Source of the DNA: Spiroplasma endosymbiont of Danaus chrysippus
GTDB taxonomy: Bacteria; Bacillota_I; Bacilli_A; Mycoplasmatales; VBWQ01
NCBI RefSeq assembly: GCF_902809815.1
Contig: NZ_CADDIL010000005.1
Span: 114,216-150,863, forward strand
DNA: 36,648 nucleotides
Direction: 5' to 3'
Position numbers and translations under genes: made by a program
Part shown: piece after piece, positions 17,357 to 30,242 of the stretch
Position numbering within the stretch: the stretch's first letter is position 1
Layout of the letters: every line of letters starts with the position of its first letter
Notes under the pieces: generated by a model
Seen by the model: the letters and a program-made list of their open reading frames with translations, nothing else
The model's database searches: none
What the model was told of the DNA's origin: nothing

Positions 17357-19498
17357 ATGCAATTAAATGAAATCCCTAACTATAGTAATGATCCTAAAAT
17401 TCTTGATAAATTTGCTCGTAATCTAATTGTACAAGCTAAAACAGGAAAAATGGATCCTATTATTGGACGTGATGAAGATATTCGTAAAGTAGAAGAAATA
17501 CTCTCACGAAAAACTAAAAACAACCCCGTCTTAATCGGTTTACCTGGTATTGGTAAAACTGCTATTATTGAAGGTTTAGCCCAACGTATTGTTCGTGGTG
17601 ATGTTCCTAGTAACTTAAAAGATAAAATTATTTATGAACTAGATATGGGAGCACTAATTGCTGGCGCTAAATTCCAAGGTGAGTTTGAAGAACGATTAAA
17701 AGCGGTTATTAACCAAATTAAAAATTCTAATGGAAAAATTATTTTATTTATTGATGAACTACATTTAATTGTTGGTGCTGGTAGAACACAAGGTTCAATG
17801 GATGCTTCTAATTTACTAAAACCAATGTTAGCACGTGGTGAACTACGTTGTATTGGTGCCACAACACTTGACGAATATCGTCAATACATTGAAAAAGATG
17901 CAGCCCTTGAACGAAGATTTCGTAAGATGATTATTAAAGAACCAACAACAGAAGATACAACTGCTATCTTACGTGGTTTAAAAGAACGTTTTGAAGCTTA
18001 TCATGGTGTAAAAATTCATGATAGTGCATTACGAGAAGCTGTTTATCTATCTAATAAATATATTAATGATCGTTACTTACCTGATAAAGCAATTGACTTA
18101 ATTGATGAAGCTTGTGCTAGTATTAAAACTGAAATTGCTTCGGTTCCTAGTGATTTAGATGATATAAGAAGAAAAGTCTTACAATTAAAAATTGAACAAG
18201 CAGCCTTAAGCAAAGAAAAAGATGAAAACTCGCAAACAAGACTAATTGAAGTCGATAAACAATTAAAAACTAAAAAAAATACTTTACAACAATTAGAAGA
18301 TAAATGAATCAAAGAAAAGTCAGCATTAGACCATATTACTAGTTTAAAAAATAAATTAGAAAATGCTAAATCAGAATTAGAATTGTATCAATTATCAGGT
18401 AATTTTACAAAAGCTGGTGAACTACAATATAGTATTATTCCCAACTTAGAAAAAGAACTTAAAGATAGTGAAAATATAAAAAAAGATAATCCTTTACTAC
18501 GCGAAGATGTTACTAGTGAAGATATTGCAAAAGTTGTTGCAAAATGAACTGGCATTCCTGTTACTCGTTTATTAGCAACCGAAAAAGAAAAATTATTAAA
18601 ATTACCCTTAACTTTAAATACGAGAATTAAAGGTCAAAGTAATGCCCTACAGTTGGTAAGTGATGCTTTAATTAGAGCTCGTGCTGGCATTAAAGATCCC
18701 AATCACCCAATTGGTTCATTTATTTTCTTGGGTCCAACCGGTGTTGGAAAAACTGAAGTTGCCAGAACCTTAGCTGATATTTTATTTGATAGCGAAAAAA
18801 ATATGGTTCGTATTGATATGTCAGAATTTATGGAAAAACACGCAGTTAGCAAATTACTAGGTTCACCTCCTGGCTATGTTGGTTATGAAAACGGTGGACA
18901 ATTAACCGAAAAAGTAAGAAGAAATCCTTATAGTATCATTCTTTTTGATGAAATCGAAAAAGCCCATCCTGAAGTATTAAATATTTTATTACAAATTCTT
19001 GATGAAGGTAGAATTACAGACAGTCATGGTCTCTTAATTGACTTTAAAAACACAATAATTATTATGACTTCAAATCTTGGTTCACAAGAACTATTAAGTG
19101 GTAAAGATAACAGCAAAGAACAAGCATTAAATATCTTAAAAAAATCATTTCGACCAGAATTTATTAATCGAATTGATGAAATTATTATCTTCAATCCATT
19201 AAGTAAAAAAGTAATAACAGAAATTATTATTAAAGAATTAGATACTTTATTATTGCGATTAAGACAAGAAAAAAATTTACAATTATCTTATGAATCAGAA
19301 ATAGTTAATAAAATACTAAAAGATGCTTATGATGAAGAATATGGCGCACGACCAATTAAACGCTATATTCAACACTATATTGAAACTATTATCGCACAAG
19401 CTATTATTAAAGAAGAACTAATACCCCACAAACGAATGGTAATTACTATCAATAAAGACAATATGTTTATTCTCAGTAAAAAAATAAAATTCAATTAA
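17357..19498 (+). CDS. clpB: ATP-dependent disaggregase ClpB, short form without N-domain
   Basis: A 713-residue AAA+ hexameric disaggregase that rescues aggregated protein together with DnaK/DnaJ/GrpE. NBD1 has Walker A GLPGIGKT (61-68, Leu where most have Glu) and Walker B 'ILFIDE' (129-134). The middle coiled-coil region spans about 280-400 and includes TGA Trp317. NBD2 has Walker A GPTGVGKT (459-466), pore loop '[12 protein letters not shown]' (503-514) and Walker B Asp531-Glu532. The roughly 150-residue N-terminal substrate domain of full-length ClpB (about 860 residues) is missing; the protein begins in the linker. ATG 17357 after AGAGGAGTG, with CIRCE just upstream, makes this the true start. 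Confidence 0.95.
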
Positions 19499-19501
19499 GT
19501 C

Positions 19502-19529
19502 TTGATATTATTACACTCTCAGTTATAAT
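19502..19529 (+). promoter_or_regulatory. Promoter of the hrcA-grpE-dnaK-dnaJ operon
   Basis: TTGATA (19502-19507), 16-nt spacer, perfect TATAAT (19524-19529). The start site near 19536 directly precedes the CIRCE element. Confidence 0.8.
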
Positions 19530-19539
19530 TATATAAGTA

Positions 19540-19566
19540 TTGGCATTCAAGGTTAATGAATGCTAA
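19540..19566 (+). promoter_or_regulatory. CIRCE operator upstream of hrcA
   Basis: TTGGCATTC-N9-GAATGCTAA. The arms are complementary except for one position. It lies between the promoter and the hrcA start, the classical autoregulatory arrangement. Confidence 0.92.
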
Positions 19567-19581
19567 AAAAGGTGGTGAACA

Positions 19582-20595
19582 ATGTTAAGTAACAGACAAT
19601 CACAAATTTTAAAAATTATTGTTGAAAAATATATTAAAACAGGATTACCAATTGGTAGCAAAACTATTTTAGAAAATAATAACAATATTAATTTTTCTAG
19701 TGCTACTATTCGTAATGAATGTGTTGAATTAGAAACATTAGGATTATTAGAAAAAGCACATAGCTCTAGTGGTCGTATTCCTTCAACAAAAGGTTATCGC
19801 TATTATGTTGATAATTTAATGAATATGGGTGAACATCAAGAACTAGAAATCTTGAAGAAAAAAATAGCAGAAGTATTTAATAACCGTAACTTAGTAATTA
19901 CCGAAGTATTAAATAAAACTAGTAGTATTTTAAGTGAAATGACTAATTTGATTAGTATTGTTACTGGTCCTAATATTAATGAAGATACTTTAAAAAAAAT
20001 TGAATTAATACCGATTAGTAATGATAATGCTTTAACAATTTGTATTACTAGTAATGGTCATGTTCAAAACAAAATGTTTAATATTCAAGAAACATCATTA
20101 ACCGATTTATCAATTGCCATTGATATTTTTAACACCAGATTAATTGGTACTAAAATTAGTGAAATTAGTGAGAAAGTAAATTTATTAAAACCAATCCTTG
20201 AACAACAAGTACAAAAATCAGAATATATTATTCAAGGATTTGTTAACACTTTAATTAATTTCTCACGACTACTATCAACAACACACGGTGTTCAATATAT
20301 GTTAGAAAATCCTGAATTTAATGATATTAATAAGGTTAAAACAATTATTAAATTCATTGAATCACAATCACCATGAATGTATTTTGATGAATTAAATAAT
20401 AATCAACTACAAATTAAAATTGGTGAAGAACTGGGTAATGAAAATAACGATATGGCAATGATTACTACTACTTTTAAAGTTCATGATGGTGAACAAGGAC
20501 AAATTGCAATTGTTGGACCTAAACGTTTAGAATATGAAAAACTAACTGAAATTCTAAATTGGATTAATCAAACATTGATTAAAAACTTTAAATAG
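19582..20595 (+). CDS. hrcA: Heat-inducible transcription repressor HrcA
   Basis: A 337-residue repressor that binds CIRCE and needs GroEL-type chaperones for activity in the known family. Residues 1-80 are a winged helix ('RQSQILKIIVEKYI', 'GSKTIL', 'SSATIRNECVELETLGLLEK'), followed by the conserved 'SSSGRIPSTKGYRYYVD'. The GAF-like and dimerisation regions occupy the rest, with C-terminal 'GPKRLEYEKLTEILNWINQT'. A TGA Trp at about residue 265 splits it under the standard code. AGGTGGTG precedes ATG 19582. It should repress both its own operon and clpB. Confidence 0.96.
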
Positions 20596-20610
20596 AAATG
20601 AGATGATAAA

Positions 20611-23117
<2,507 letters not shown>

Positions 23118-23137
23118 AATAATTAGAGGTGGACAAA

Positions 23138-24262
23138 ATGGCAAGTAAAAAACGTGATTATTATGAAATTCTAGGAGTTTCACGTAATGCTACTCCAGAT
23201 GAAATTAAGAAAGCGTTTCGCACGCTTGCAAAAAAATATCATCCCGATTCACCAAGTGGTGGTGATGAAACTCGATTTAAAGAAATAAGTGAAGCTTATC
23301 AAGTTTTATCTGATACTAATAAAAGAGCAAAATATGATCAATTTGGTCATGATATGCCCGGAGTTGGTAGTTCTTCTGGTTTCGGTGGCTTTGGTGGTTT
23401 CGGTGACTTTAGTTCGGCATTTGGTGACTTATTTGGTGACTTATTTGGTGGTAATAGAAGACAACAACAACAACGCTATAATGGTAAAACACCAGGTGAT
23501 AATATACTAACAAAAGTTGAAATTAGTTATCGTGATGTATTCTTTGGCAAAAAAATGACCATTAGTATTAACATTGATGTTGCTTGTAAGGATTGTAAAG
23601 AAACTGGTGCTAGAACTCCTAATGATATTAGTACATGTGATAAATGTAAAGGTAAAGGAGTTCTTGAATATGTTCAACAATCACCATTAGGTATGTTTAG
23701 ACATCAAGGTGTTTGCAACCAATGTCAAGGACTTGGTAAAATTATTCGTCAAAAATGTTTAAAATGCAAAGGACATCGCTATTATATTGAAAATCAAAAA
23801 TTAGAATTTGATATTCCTCGCAGTATTTTTGATGGTCAACAAATTAGAATTAAAGGTAAAGGTAAAATTGGTCATAATGGTGGCACTCAAGGCGATTTAT
23901 TTGTTGGTATTAATATTAAGCGACACGCTTTCTTAGATCGTCAAGGTAGTGATATGTATATTAAATTACCAGTATCTTACTTAGATATTATTTTGGGAAA
24001 TATTATTATGATTCCTAACTTTGAAGGAATAATTAAACATAAATTACCATTAGGACTACAATACGGTGACAAAATTACTTTAAAAAATCAAGGATTCTAT
24101 TACCCTAATAGTAGTAAACGTGGTGATTTACATGTTATTCTTGATATACAAATGCCTAATAAAGTTACTAAAACAGAGCAAGAAAAATTATGAAATATTA
24201 ATAACGAAACTAAATTTGATCCAAATGAAGATTTTGTTAATAGTGCAATAAAAAGAATTTAA
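23138..24262 (+). CDS. dnaJ: Co-chaperone DnaJ (Hsp40)
   Basis: A 374-residue type I J-protein that delivers substrate to DnaK and triggers ATP hydrolysis. The J domain has HPD at 35-37, followed by a Gly/Phe-rich linker ('[20 protein letters not shown]'). The zinc-binding domain has four Cys-x2-Cys repeats: [25 protein letters not shown] and CLKCKGHR. The first and fourth lack the second Gly pattern of the usual CxxCxGxG. The C-terminal domain runs through a TGA Trp (24191) to TAA 24260. ATG 23138 is preferred over a GTG at 23129 because AGAGGTGG (23125-23132) is then well placed. Last gene of the heat-shock operon. Confidence 0.96.
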
Positions 24263-24263
24263 T

Positions 24264-24317
24264 AAATTAATATATAAAAAATAAGAACATATGTTCTTAT
24301 TTTTTATATATTAATTT
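24264..24317. terminator. Bidirectional terminator: perfect 54-bp palindrome
   Basis: Every base from 24264 to 24290 pairs with 24291 to 24317. The G/C-containing top is AAGAACAT/ATGTTCTT, with A and T tracts on both outer sides. It lies between convergent dnaJ and the DUF1295-like gene, whose stop codon is inside it. Confidence 0.9.
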
Positions 24318-25151
24318 TTTCACTTTATTAATTGGACCTTTTTTACCTATATAACACATTACACAACTAGTTTCATTTAAATATTTATAATAATCTTCAT
24401 TACAGTGGAACCTTTGTCATTGTTTTACTTCTCATATTGGTATGTCGGTAATATTAATTACTACAACATTAAAATACAACGGACTTAATAATCATAATAA
24501 ATGAAATAAATAATTTATATCACTATTAATATTTTTAAATAATAAATCACAAATAAACAATGCTGTCATCATATATCAAAACCCAATTTCTGCTAAATAA
24601 TTAGGGTGACGACAATCTTTTCATAAACCATAATTAATAAAAAATAAATCGTGTTTTTTCTTTAAGGAAAATCCAAACTTTTGTCAATCTGCAATTGTCT
24701 CAATAACTAAAAATAAAATAGCAAGCATAATAAAAATAAGTAAGTAATTATTAAATGTACTATTAAAATAAACAATATCAAGACTTAATGCAAAAACCGT
24801 AGGAATACTAATCATAAAAACTGAAATTCCTTGTAAAATTGAAAAAATACTAAATTTTCAAAAATTAATAATAATTTTATCAAAACGATATTCAACCTTA
24901 TGTTTAATAATTTTTAATAATAAAAAACTACCTAATCTTAGAGCTCAAATATTATAAAAAACAAACAACGAAATTTGGACAGGACTAAAATTTTGCTTTC
25001 ACGCAACGATGATCACACTTAAACAAATAAAACTTAAACAATAAATAATATCAGTTAAAATAGCAGTTTTAAAAATAAAAGCTATCATAAAGAAAATAAA
25101 ATTAATAGTTAATGATATTAAAAATATTCAAAGTATAGTATAAAAATCCAT
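24297..25151 (-). CDS. DUF1295 family (steroid 5-alpha-reductase-like) membrane protein
   Basis: A 284-residue protein with about seven hydrophobic segments, reconstructed through some ten TGA Trp codons. The C-terminal half carries the diagnostic 'FFINYGLWKDCRHPNYLAEI', followed by 'FWYMMTALFICDLLF' and 'IWEVKQWQRFHCNEDYYKYL'. These match the RHPNY motif of DUF1295 and isoprenylcysteine methyltransferase-like reductases. Substrate is unknown; in mollicutes a role in membrane lipid modification is plausible. ATG 25151 follows GAGGGG. The conserved phage boundary block ends only 26 nt upstream, so the native promoter has probably been displaced and transcription may come from the phage side. 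Confidence 0.85.
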
Positions 25152-25177
25152 AATAAATACCCCTCTAAATTATATTA

Positions 25178-25224
25178 AATCAAGTATATAGGGACTACGT
25201 CCCTCGCCACTACGTGGCTCACCC
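25178..25224. promoter_or_regulatory. Conserved double-hairpin block at the phage 3' boundary (copy 1)
   Basis: 47 bp nearly identical to 36088-36134. It contains two adjacent tight hairpins: GGGAC-TAC-GTCCC (25191-25203) and CCAC-TAC-GTGG (25207-25217), then CTCACCC. Sequence identity between the two prophages ends exactly at its host-side edge, so it marks the integration boundary. The hairpins could be a single-strand replication origin, packaging signal or recombination site. Confidence 0.7.
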
Positions 25225-25252
25225 GCAATTAATTAATAAAACATTAATAAAA

Positions 25253-25282
25253 TATAGCCACAGCAGGTTCGCTGTGGCTATA
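25253..25282 (-). terminator. Phage operon terminator (copy 1)
   Basis: A perfect 12-bp stem TATAGCCACAGC/GCTGTGGCTATA with loop AGGTTC (plus strand), followed on the minus strand by TATTTTATT. A homologous hairpin with different stem bases is at 36137-36170. Confidence 0.8.
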
Positions 25283-25292
25283 ACTTTATTTT

Positions 25293-25433
25293 TTATAATC
25301 TATTAATAATCAAATTAACAATTTTTCAAAAATTAAATAATTCATTTTTTTCACCTTTAACTGCTAACTTTAATCATCTATTACTATCTAAACTTGTAGT
25401 TTTAAATAAAAGATTTCAATTATTATCTTTTAT
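25293..25433 (-). CDS. Possible short phage ORF without a standard start
   Basis: An open frame encoding about 47 residues, 'KKIKDNNWNLLFKTTSLDS' then 'RWLKLAVKGEKNELFNFWKI', ending at TAA 25293. Its Trp are TGA. No ATG, GTG or TTG begins it; it could start at ATT after the 97-residue gene, by read-through or frameshift, or be a gene remnant. A competing 19-residue frame (MNYLIFEKLLIWLLIDYKK) has AAAGGTG before an ATG. Confidence 0.3.
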
Positions 25434-25437
25434 TTTC

Positions 25438-25731
25438 TTAATTACTAGCTACATTTGAAACAGTTAATATTACTTCATTTCATTGTTCACCTTCTAAATA
25501 ACTTAAAAATTCTTTTTTTAAATTATCAAATTTACTTTGTAAATTCAAATATTCACTAGATATTGATAAATATTTTTCCAAATCTGTATTTTGATTACTA
25601 ATTATTTTTGTAAGAGAAATAGTACCAGTATTTTTAATTTTTTCTGCAATTAATAAAGTATCATTTTTTTCTAAATTATTATTTTTACTTAATTCAAAAC
25701 TTGCCTCATTTTTATTAATATTATTTTCCAT
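25438..25731 (-). CDS. Small acidic phage protein, 97 residues
   Basis: ATG 25731 follows AAAAGGAT. It is soluble, with heptad-like Leu spacing ('DLEKYLSISSEYLNLQSKFD', 'LKKEFLSYLEGEQWNEV') suggesting a coiled coil, and ends at TAA 25438 after a TGA Trp. It lies directly downstream of the Zot-like ATPase and is the last clear gene before the phage terminator. There is no counterpart after the second Zot copy at 36176, where the terminator follows at once. No known family. Confidence 0.7.
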
Positions 25732-25786
25732 ATATTTTTATCCTTTTTTTTATTTTTATTTTAACATTATTTTTTTTTATTTATCA

Positions 25787-26632
25787 TTATTTTTTTTCTT
25801 TCTTCTTTAAAATATTATCTAATTTATCTAAACCAGCAGACTTAATATCAGTATAAGTCATATCAATACTACTTGCTTCTTTAAGGTATTTTTTAGGTGA
25901 CAATTCACTTTTAAGTTCATGCACATAATGTAAAGCACGTGAATTATACCTTTTTAAGCAGTGTCTAGGAAAAAATAAAGTCATAGCCATTGCTTCACCA
26001 CTATAACTTGGAGGCATAATGCCTTTTTTAATCATTTTCTTTGTTCTACGTCGTGAAAACACTACTTTATTATAATCATCAATATTAGTATATAAATTAA
26101 GATTAAATATAACAACAAAGCCCAAAAAACGCATTCTTTTAATTTGCACAACATACTCTACTTTTTCTCTTGCTTGTACTGGTATTCTATTAGGGTGTTG
26201 TTCAATCAAATACATCGTACCATTAAACATATGACCTATTAACTTACAAAATTGGCCTAAACTTTCTTGTTGATTTTTAAACTGTACTCCTAAATCATTA
26301 GAATTTATCTTTAATGCTAATTCATCTAAAATTATTAAATCTTCTTCTTCAAAAGCATAATTACTTGCTAATTGATTAAAAGTAAAAACATCATTATAAT
26401 TAACCAAATAAGAATAACCATTTTTTAATTTAATAGGAAAAGGACTAACTACTCGTTTTTTATGAGTTTGTGCTAAACAACAAGCAAGAGCAGATTTACC
26501 AGTACGTGGTGGTGCTGAAATAATATAACTACCAACTCGTTTTAAAATTTTAACATTACGAATAGTTATACAAATTGGATAAATAATTATAATCAAACCT
26601 ATAACTAATAACACATAACCATATCAGGGCAT
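25787..26632 (-). CDS. Zot-like filamentous-phage assembly ATPase
   Basis: A 281-residue protein related in plan to Zot/gpI of filamentous phages, inner-membrane ATPases that drive virion extrusion. It has an N-terminal membrane helix (about residues 7-24), Walker A 'APPRTGKS' (40-47) and Walker B 'LIILDE' (99-104). 'QARE' and 'FNLNLYTNIDDYNK' lie centrally, then a basic C-terminal half. The upstream ATG at 26632 ('MPWYGY') is preferred to the internal GTG at 26614, because GGAG lies 9 nt before it and overlaps the stop of the preceding gene. A second copy at 36176 is about 93% identical over the shared part. Confidence 0.85.
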
Positions 26633-26643
26633 AAATAAAACTC

Positions 26644-27699
26644 CTAACCTATAATTAAACTAATTGCTCTAACAAATAATCATAAAGGTATAATATTTTC
26701 TATTCCACTAACAATATCAACATTTAAAGCAGTACTAATCGTATCTGAAAAAATATGTCGTAATAAACTATCTGTTGTAAAAAGAAACTGTCTTAATGGT
26801 TCTACTGGTAAAACTTTACCAACAACACCATAAAGCACTCATCTAAAAGCATTACGTAAATGTCCAAAGACATCATATCAACTAACACGTTCATAATCAG
26901 GGTTAAAAGGACTATTTGGTGGTACTGGAACAATATCTTTGGAAGAAAAAATATTCATCTGACCAAATTTAACATGCAAACCGTCACGATTAGTTAATGA
27001 AGATAAATCAAAATCAATTGTTAAATGCTTTAAATTGGGAACACGAACCGGCATAGTAACAAAATTATATTTTCCTAAATTATAAACACTATCTTTATCA
27101 TTTAATACACCTTTAAAATTATAACGAATATTACCTTCATAATCTAAAAATGAAAATGTATAAATAGAAGAAAAATAACTAAAATATTCAGCAGAAATAT
27201 AAAACATAAAACCTTGTATATAAAAACTCAAAGGTTTTGTAATTTCAAAAGTCAACTTAAAACTTAAATTATTAGAAACATTATAATTTCAAAAAACTAA
27301 CTCATTAGACTTATCAGTTTGTATATAATTATTATTAAATAAAATAAGAGATAACTGGTCTAAGTTTTGTTGTGTAAAATCATAATTTGTAGACAAGTCA
27401 CTAACTCGCCTATCAAAATTACCTACCACATCAGAATGAAATTGAATTGAATAAGGAGTATCAGTAGTTTTATGCACAACAGCAGAAACTAATTTTAAAT
27501 CTGGTTGACCAACATCAAAATAAGCAGAATTTCAAGGAATAGTTGCTCAATCATTAAAATCATTATATTTAACGGGTTTAACCATATCGCTAGTTATAGT
27601 ATAATTACTTTCACTAGGTGCATTAGAAACAATTAAACTAGTGGGTGCTTGAACAGTACTATTTACAACAAAAAATAATTTAACAAACTTAAATCACAT
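26644..27699 (-). CDS. Plectrovirus anchored virion protein, adsorption-protein-like (351 residues)
   Basis: ATG 27699 begins 'MWFKFVKLFFVVNSTVQAPT', a likely signal sequence. The middle is rich in beta-prone, aromatic sequence ('FYISAEYFSYFSSIYTFSFL'). The C-terminus has hydrophobic helices, 'LRNAFRWVLYGVVGKVL' and 'IIPLWLFVRAISLIIG', consistent with anchoring in the membrane or virion tip. It lies immediately before the Zot-like gene, the place of the minor coat/adsorption protein in filamentous phages; that role is inferred from position. Four TGA Trp codons break it under the standard code. The stop (26644) overlaps the ribosome-binding site of the ATPase gene. Confidence 0.7.
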
Positions 27700-27701
27700 A
27701 A

Positions 27702-27893
27702 TTATTTACCAAATAAACATTTTAAAATTCACCATGAACCATAAAATATAATAAATCCAATAAAAAATTGAGTTCCATAAACTACTAAATTTCATAAAAT
27801 AGTAGTAAAATCATCAACTGGACTACCTATAAACATAGTTCAGTAATCAACTATACATTGATGTATTTTATTGTAAATATCTCAAACACTCAT
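27702..27893 (-). CDS. Small phage membrane protein, 63 residues, overlapping its neighbour
   Basis: ATG 27893 lies inside the end of the 82-residue gene, so the two frames overlap by 43 nt; it ends at TAA 27702, 3 nt before the next ATG. It has one hydrophobic segment ('TQFFIGFIIFYGSWWIL') and a polar N-terminus 'MSVWDIYNKIHQCIVDYW'. Trp are mostly TGA, with one TGG. A one-helix virion or morphogenesis protein is likely. Confidence 0.6.
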
Positions 27894-28099
27894 AAATACC
27901 ACCTACCCAAACAATGACCTAAAAATAAATTTAATACCACGATAAATAAAATTAAAAATACACCTAATACTAACCAAAAAGTCAAATTAAACAAAATATA
28001 AACTTCATTAGTAATATTTGGTTGATTTAAAAATATTTGAATATCTGTACTAGAAAATATAAAAATTAAATGTAATATACTATTCACAAAGCCACTCAT
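27851..28099 (-). CDS. Small phage membrane protein, 82 residues
   Basis: ATG 28099 follows the very strong GAGGAGGAG. It has two hydrophobic segments, 'SILHLIFIFSSTDIQIFL' and 'LFNLTFWLVLGVFLILFIVV'. It reads through one TGA to TAG 27851; the last 15 residues overlap the next gene in another frame. Topology suggests an assembly or coat-related membrane protein; no family is recognised. Confidence 0.65.
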
Positions 28100-28126
28100 A
28101 ACTAATTATCAACTCCTCCTCAGCAA

Positions 28127-28474
28127 TTAAAATGTTCCAGTAAACTTATTGCCACCAGCACCACCTCTAAACTTACCTTCTTTTTTATTTTTTGATTTTA
28201 GTCTATCAATACGTTTTCTATGAACCTTAGCAATTTGCTTACCAACAAATTTCGAACTACCTTTAATATTTTTATAACTTTTCTTTACAGTACCCGATGT
28301 AGAAACTGGCTGAATATCAATATTTAAAAAAACTGACATAGCAAACTTCATTAAAAGAATAAAGACAACAAAAGTTCCTAAATTAAAACCTAAATCTGCC
28401 ATTGGCAAATTTCAAAATTTCATAAAGATTTGTCCAAATAATTCTAAAATTTTTGAAATAAAAGCAACACCCAT
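28127..28474 (-). CDS. Phage coat-like protein with basic C-terminus (115 residues)
   Basis: ATG 28474 (not the internal ATG 28408) gives 'MGVAFISKILELFGQIFMKF', an amphipathic helix, then a membrane helix 'LGTFVVFILLMKFAMSVFL'. A strongly basic C-terminal 60 residues follow ('KVHRKRIDRLKSKNKKEGKF') with a Gly-rich end. A hydrophobic helix plus basic DNA-facing tail is the plan of filamentous-phage coat proteins, although this one is longer than most. The role is inferred. Confidence 0.65.
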
Positions 28475-28486
28475 AATAAACTAATC

Positions 28487-28747
28487 CTATATTATTTTTA
28501 ATAATTTTAAAATTAATGAAAAAGTAAAAAGTACTAAAATAATTGCTAACAATGGTGCTGGCATAGAAACTATTTGTTGTGAACTATCACCAAAAATAAA
28601 ACTTTTAATAACCAAAGATAAATTATGTAAACCGGAAAAATCAGTAATATAACTTTGCAAAATATTTTGCACAATATTATTTAAAGAAAGTAAAAGTTTA
28701 CCTAATAAAGGAAAAACAAAAATTATTGCAAAAAATAATTTAATCAT
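28487..28747 (-). CDS. Small phage membrane protein, 86 residues
   Basis: ATG 28747 follows AGGAGGTAATAG. It has an N-terminal hydrophobic segment ('KLFFAIIFVFPLLGKLLLSL') that may be a signal, an amphipathic middle and a C-terminal helix 'LLAIILVLFTFSLILKLL'. It has no Trp. The 5'-neighbour is the IS256-interrupted gene. Probably a structural or assembly protein. Confidence 0.7.
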   Translation of the reverse strand: MIKLFFAIIFVFPLLGKLLLSLNNIVQNILQSYITDFSGLHNLSLVIKSFIFGDSSQQIVSMPAPLLAIILVLFTFSLILKLLKII

Positions 28748-28867
28748 AACTATTACCTCCTAAAATAACTTTATTTTTTCCTATCTAAATCCACGAATAA
28801 TATGTCCTATGAATTCTTTAATAAATACTAAAACCATCATAAATATTGGAATTAAAACCGGTCAATT

Positions 28868-30242
28868 GGGAATGTTTAGTAATCTGTGTGACTTACAAAA
28901 ATAACTATGTTTAATTAATTCTAGTAAATATAATTTATATATCTAGAAAGAGTGAGTTACAGATGGCTAAAAAAGATAATCTTAATAACAATGATCCAAT
29001 ATCAAAAGCAGTAGATTTATTATTAGAAAATACTGAGGATTTAACAACAGTTTTTAAAGAAGGAGGCTTATATAAAGAATTAACTAAACGATTGGTAGAA
29101 AAAATGTTGAATTCTGAGATGCAAAATTATTTAGGACACGAAAGAAATCAACGCAGTAATAATGACAATGTTCGTAATGGTACAACATCAAAAAAATTAA
29201 TAACTCAACAAGGTAAAATTGAAATTGATGTACCAAGAGATCGTAATAGTAATTTTGAACCAGTAATAATCACAAAAAGACAGAGAAGATTTGATGGTTT
29301 TGATCAACAAGTTCTTTCACTATATGCAAAAGGTATGACTTTATCAGATATTAGAATGCAGTTGCAAGAGTTATATGATGGCGCAGATATTAGCGAAAGC
29401 GTAATTAGTCAAATTACTGATGATGTCATTGATGATGTCAAAGCATGGCAAAATCGTCCATTAGATAGTGTTTATCCAATCATTTATTTTGATTGTATCG
29501 TAGTTAAAGTACGTCAGGATAAACGTATTATTAACAAATCAGTTTATATAGCTTTAGGAGTTGATTTAGAAGGTAAAAAAGATGTTTTAGGTTTATGAAT
29601 TAGTGAAAATGAAGGTGCTAAATTCTGATTAAATAATTTTACAGAAATGAAAAATCGAGGCTTAAATGATATTCTTATTGCTTGTAGTGATAATTTAACA
29701 GGCATGTCAGAGGCAATACAATCAGTTTATCCTAAAACTGAACATCAATTATGCATAGTTCATCAAATTAGAAATAGCTTAAAATATGTTTCATACAAAC
29801 ATCGAAAGTCTCTAGTTATCGATTTAAAGCCAATTTATACAGCATGTAGTGAAGAACAAGCAATGCAAGCTTTAGAATCATTTGAAAGTAAATGAAATAA
29901 ACAATATCCACAAATTGCTAAATCTTGATATAAAAATTGAGAAAATTTAATGGTTTTTATTAGTTATCCAGCAGAAATTAAAAGGGTAATTTATACTACA
30001 AATGCTATTGAATCTGTTAATAGCCAATTACGAAAAGTTATTAGAAATAAAAAAGTTTTTCCTAATGATATGGCAGTTTTTAAAATTTTTTACTTAGCAA
30101 TTGAAAATATCACAAAAAAATGAACATTGCCTATTCAAAATTGAAATACAGCAATTGCTCATTTTATGATAAAATTTGAAGACAGAATTAATCTGAACTA
30201 GTACTTTGTAAAACAAAGAAACACAGATTACTAAAAAGCCTC
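28868..30242 (+). mobile_element. Complete IS256-type insertion sequence (copy B) with 8-bp target duplication
   Basis: A 1375-bp element with ends GGGAATGTTTAGTAATCTG and CAGATTACTAAAAAGCCTC. It is flanked by GGTCAATT on both sides (28860-28867 and 30243-30250), the 8-bp duplication expected of the family. It is inserted antisense into a phage gene and encodes a transposase identical to that of copy A. Confidence 0.96.
28963..30201 (+). CDS. IS256 family (Mutator-type) transposase, copy B
   Basis: 412 residues, identical in all parts compared to the copy at 6253-7491: '[10 protein letters not shown]', 'ACSDNLTGM' and 'TTNAIESVN' carry the DDE triad. It reads through TGA at 29597 and 29627, and again several times after 29893. 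At least one Trp ('AWQNRP') uses TGG. It is intact and, with a clean target duplication, this copy is the best candidate for an active element. Confidence 0.95.

Noticed and set aside
23129-23137. Upstream GTG start for dnaJ
   Set aside because: It would lie inside the ribosome-binding site; ATG 23138 has the right spacing.
25787-26632. Zot-like gene as a true enterotoxin
   Set aside because: The family name comes from a Vibrio phage; Walker motifs, membrane helix and phage context support virion assembly, and nothing here shows toxicity.
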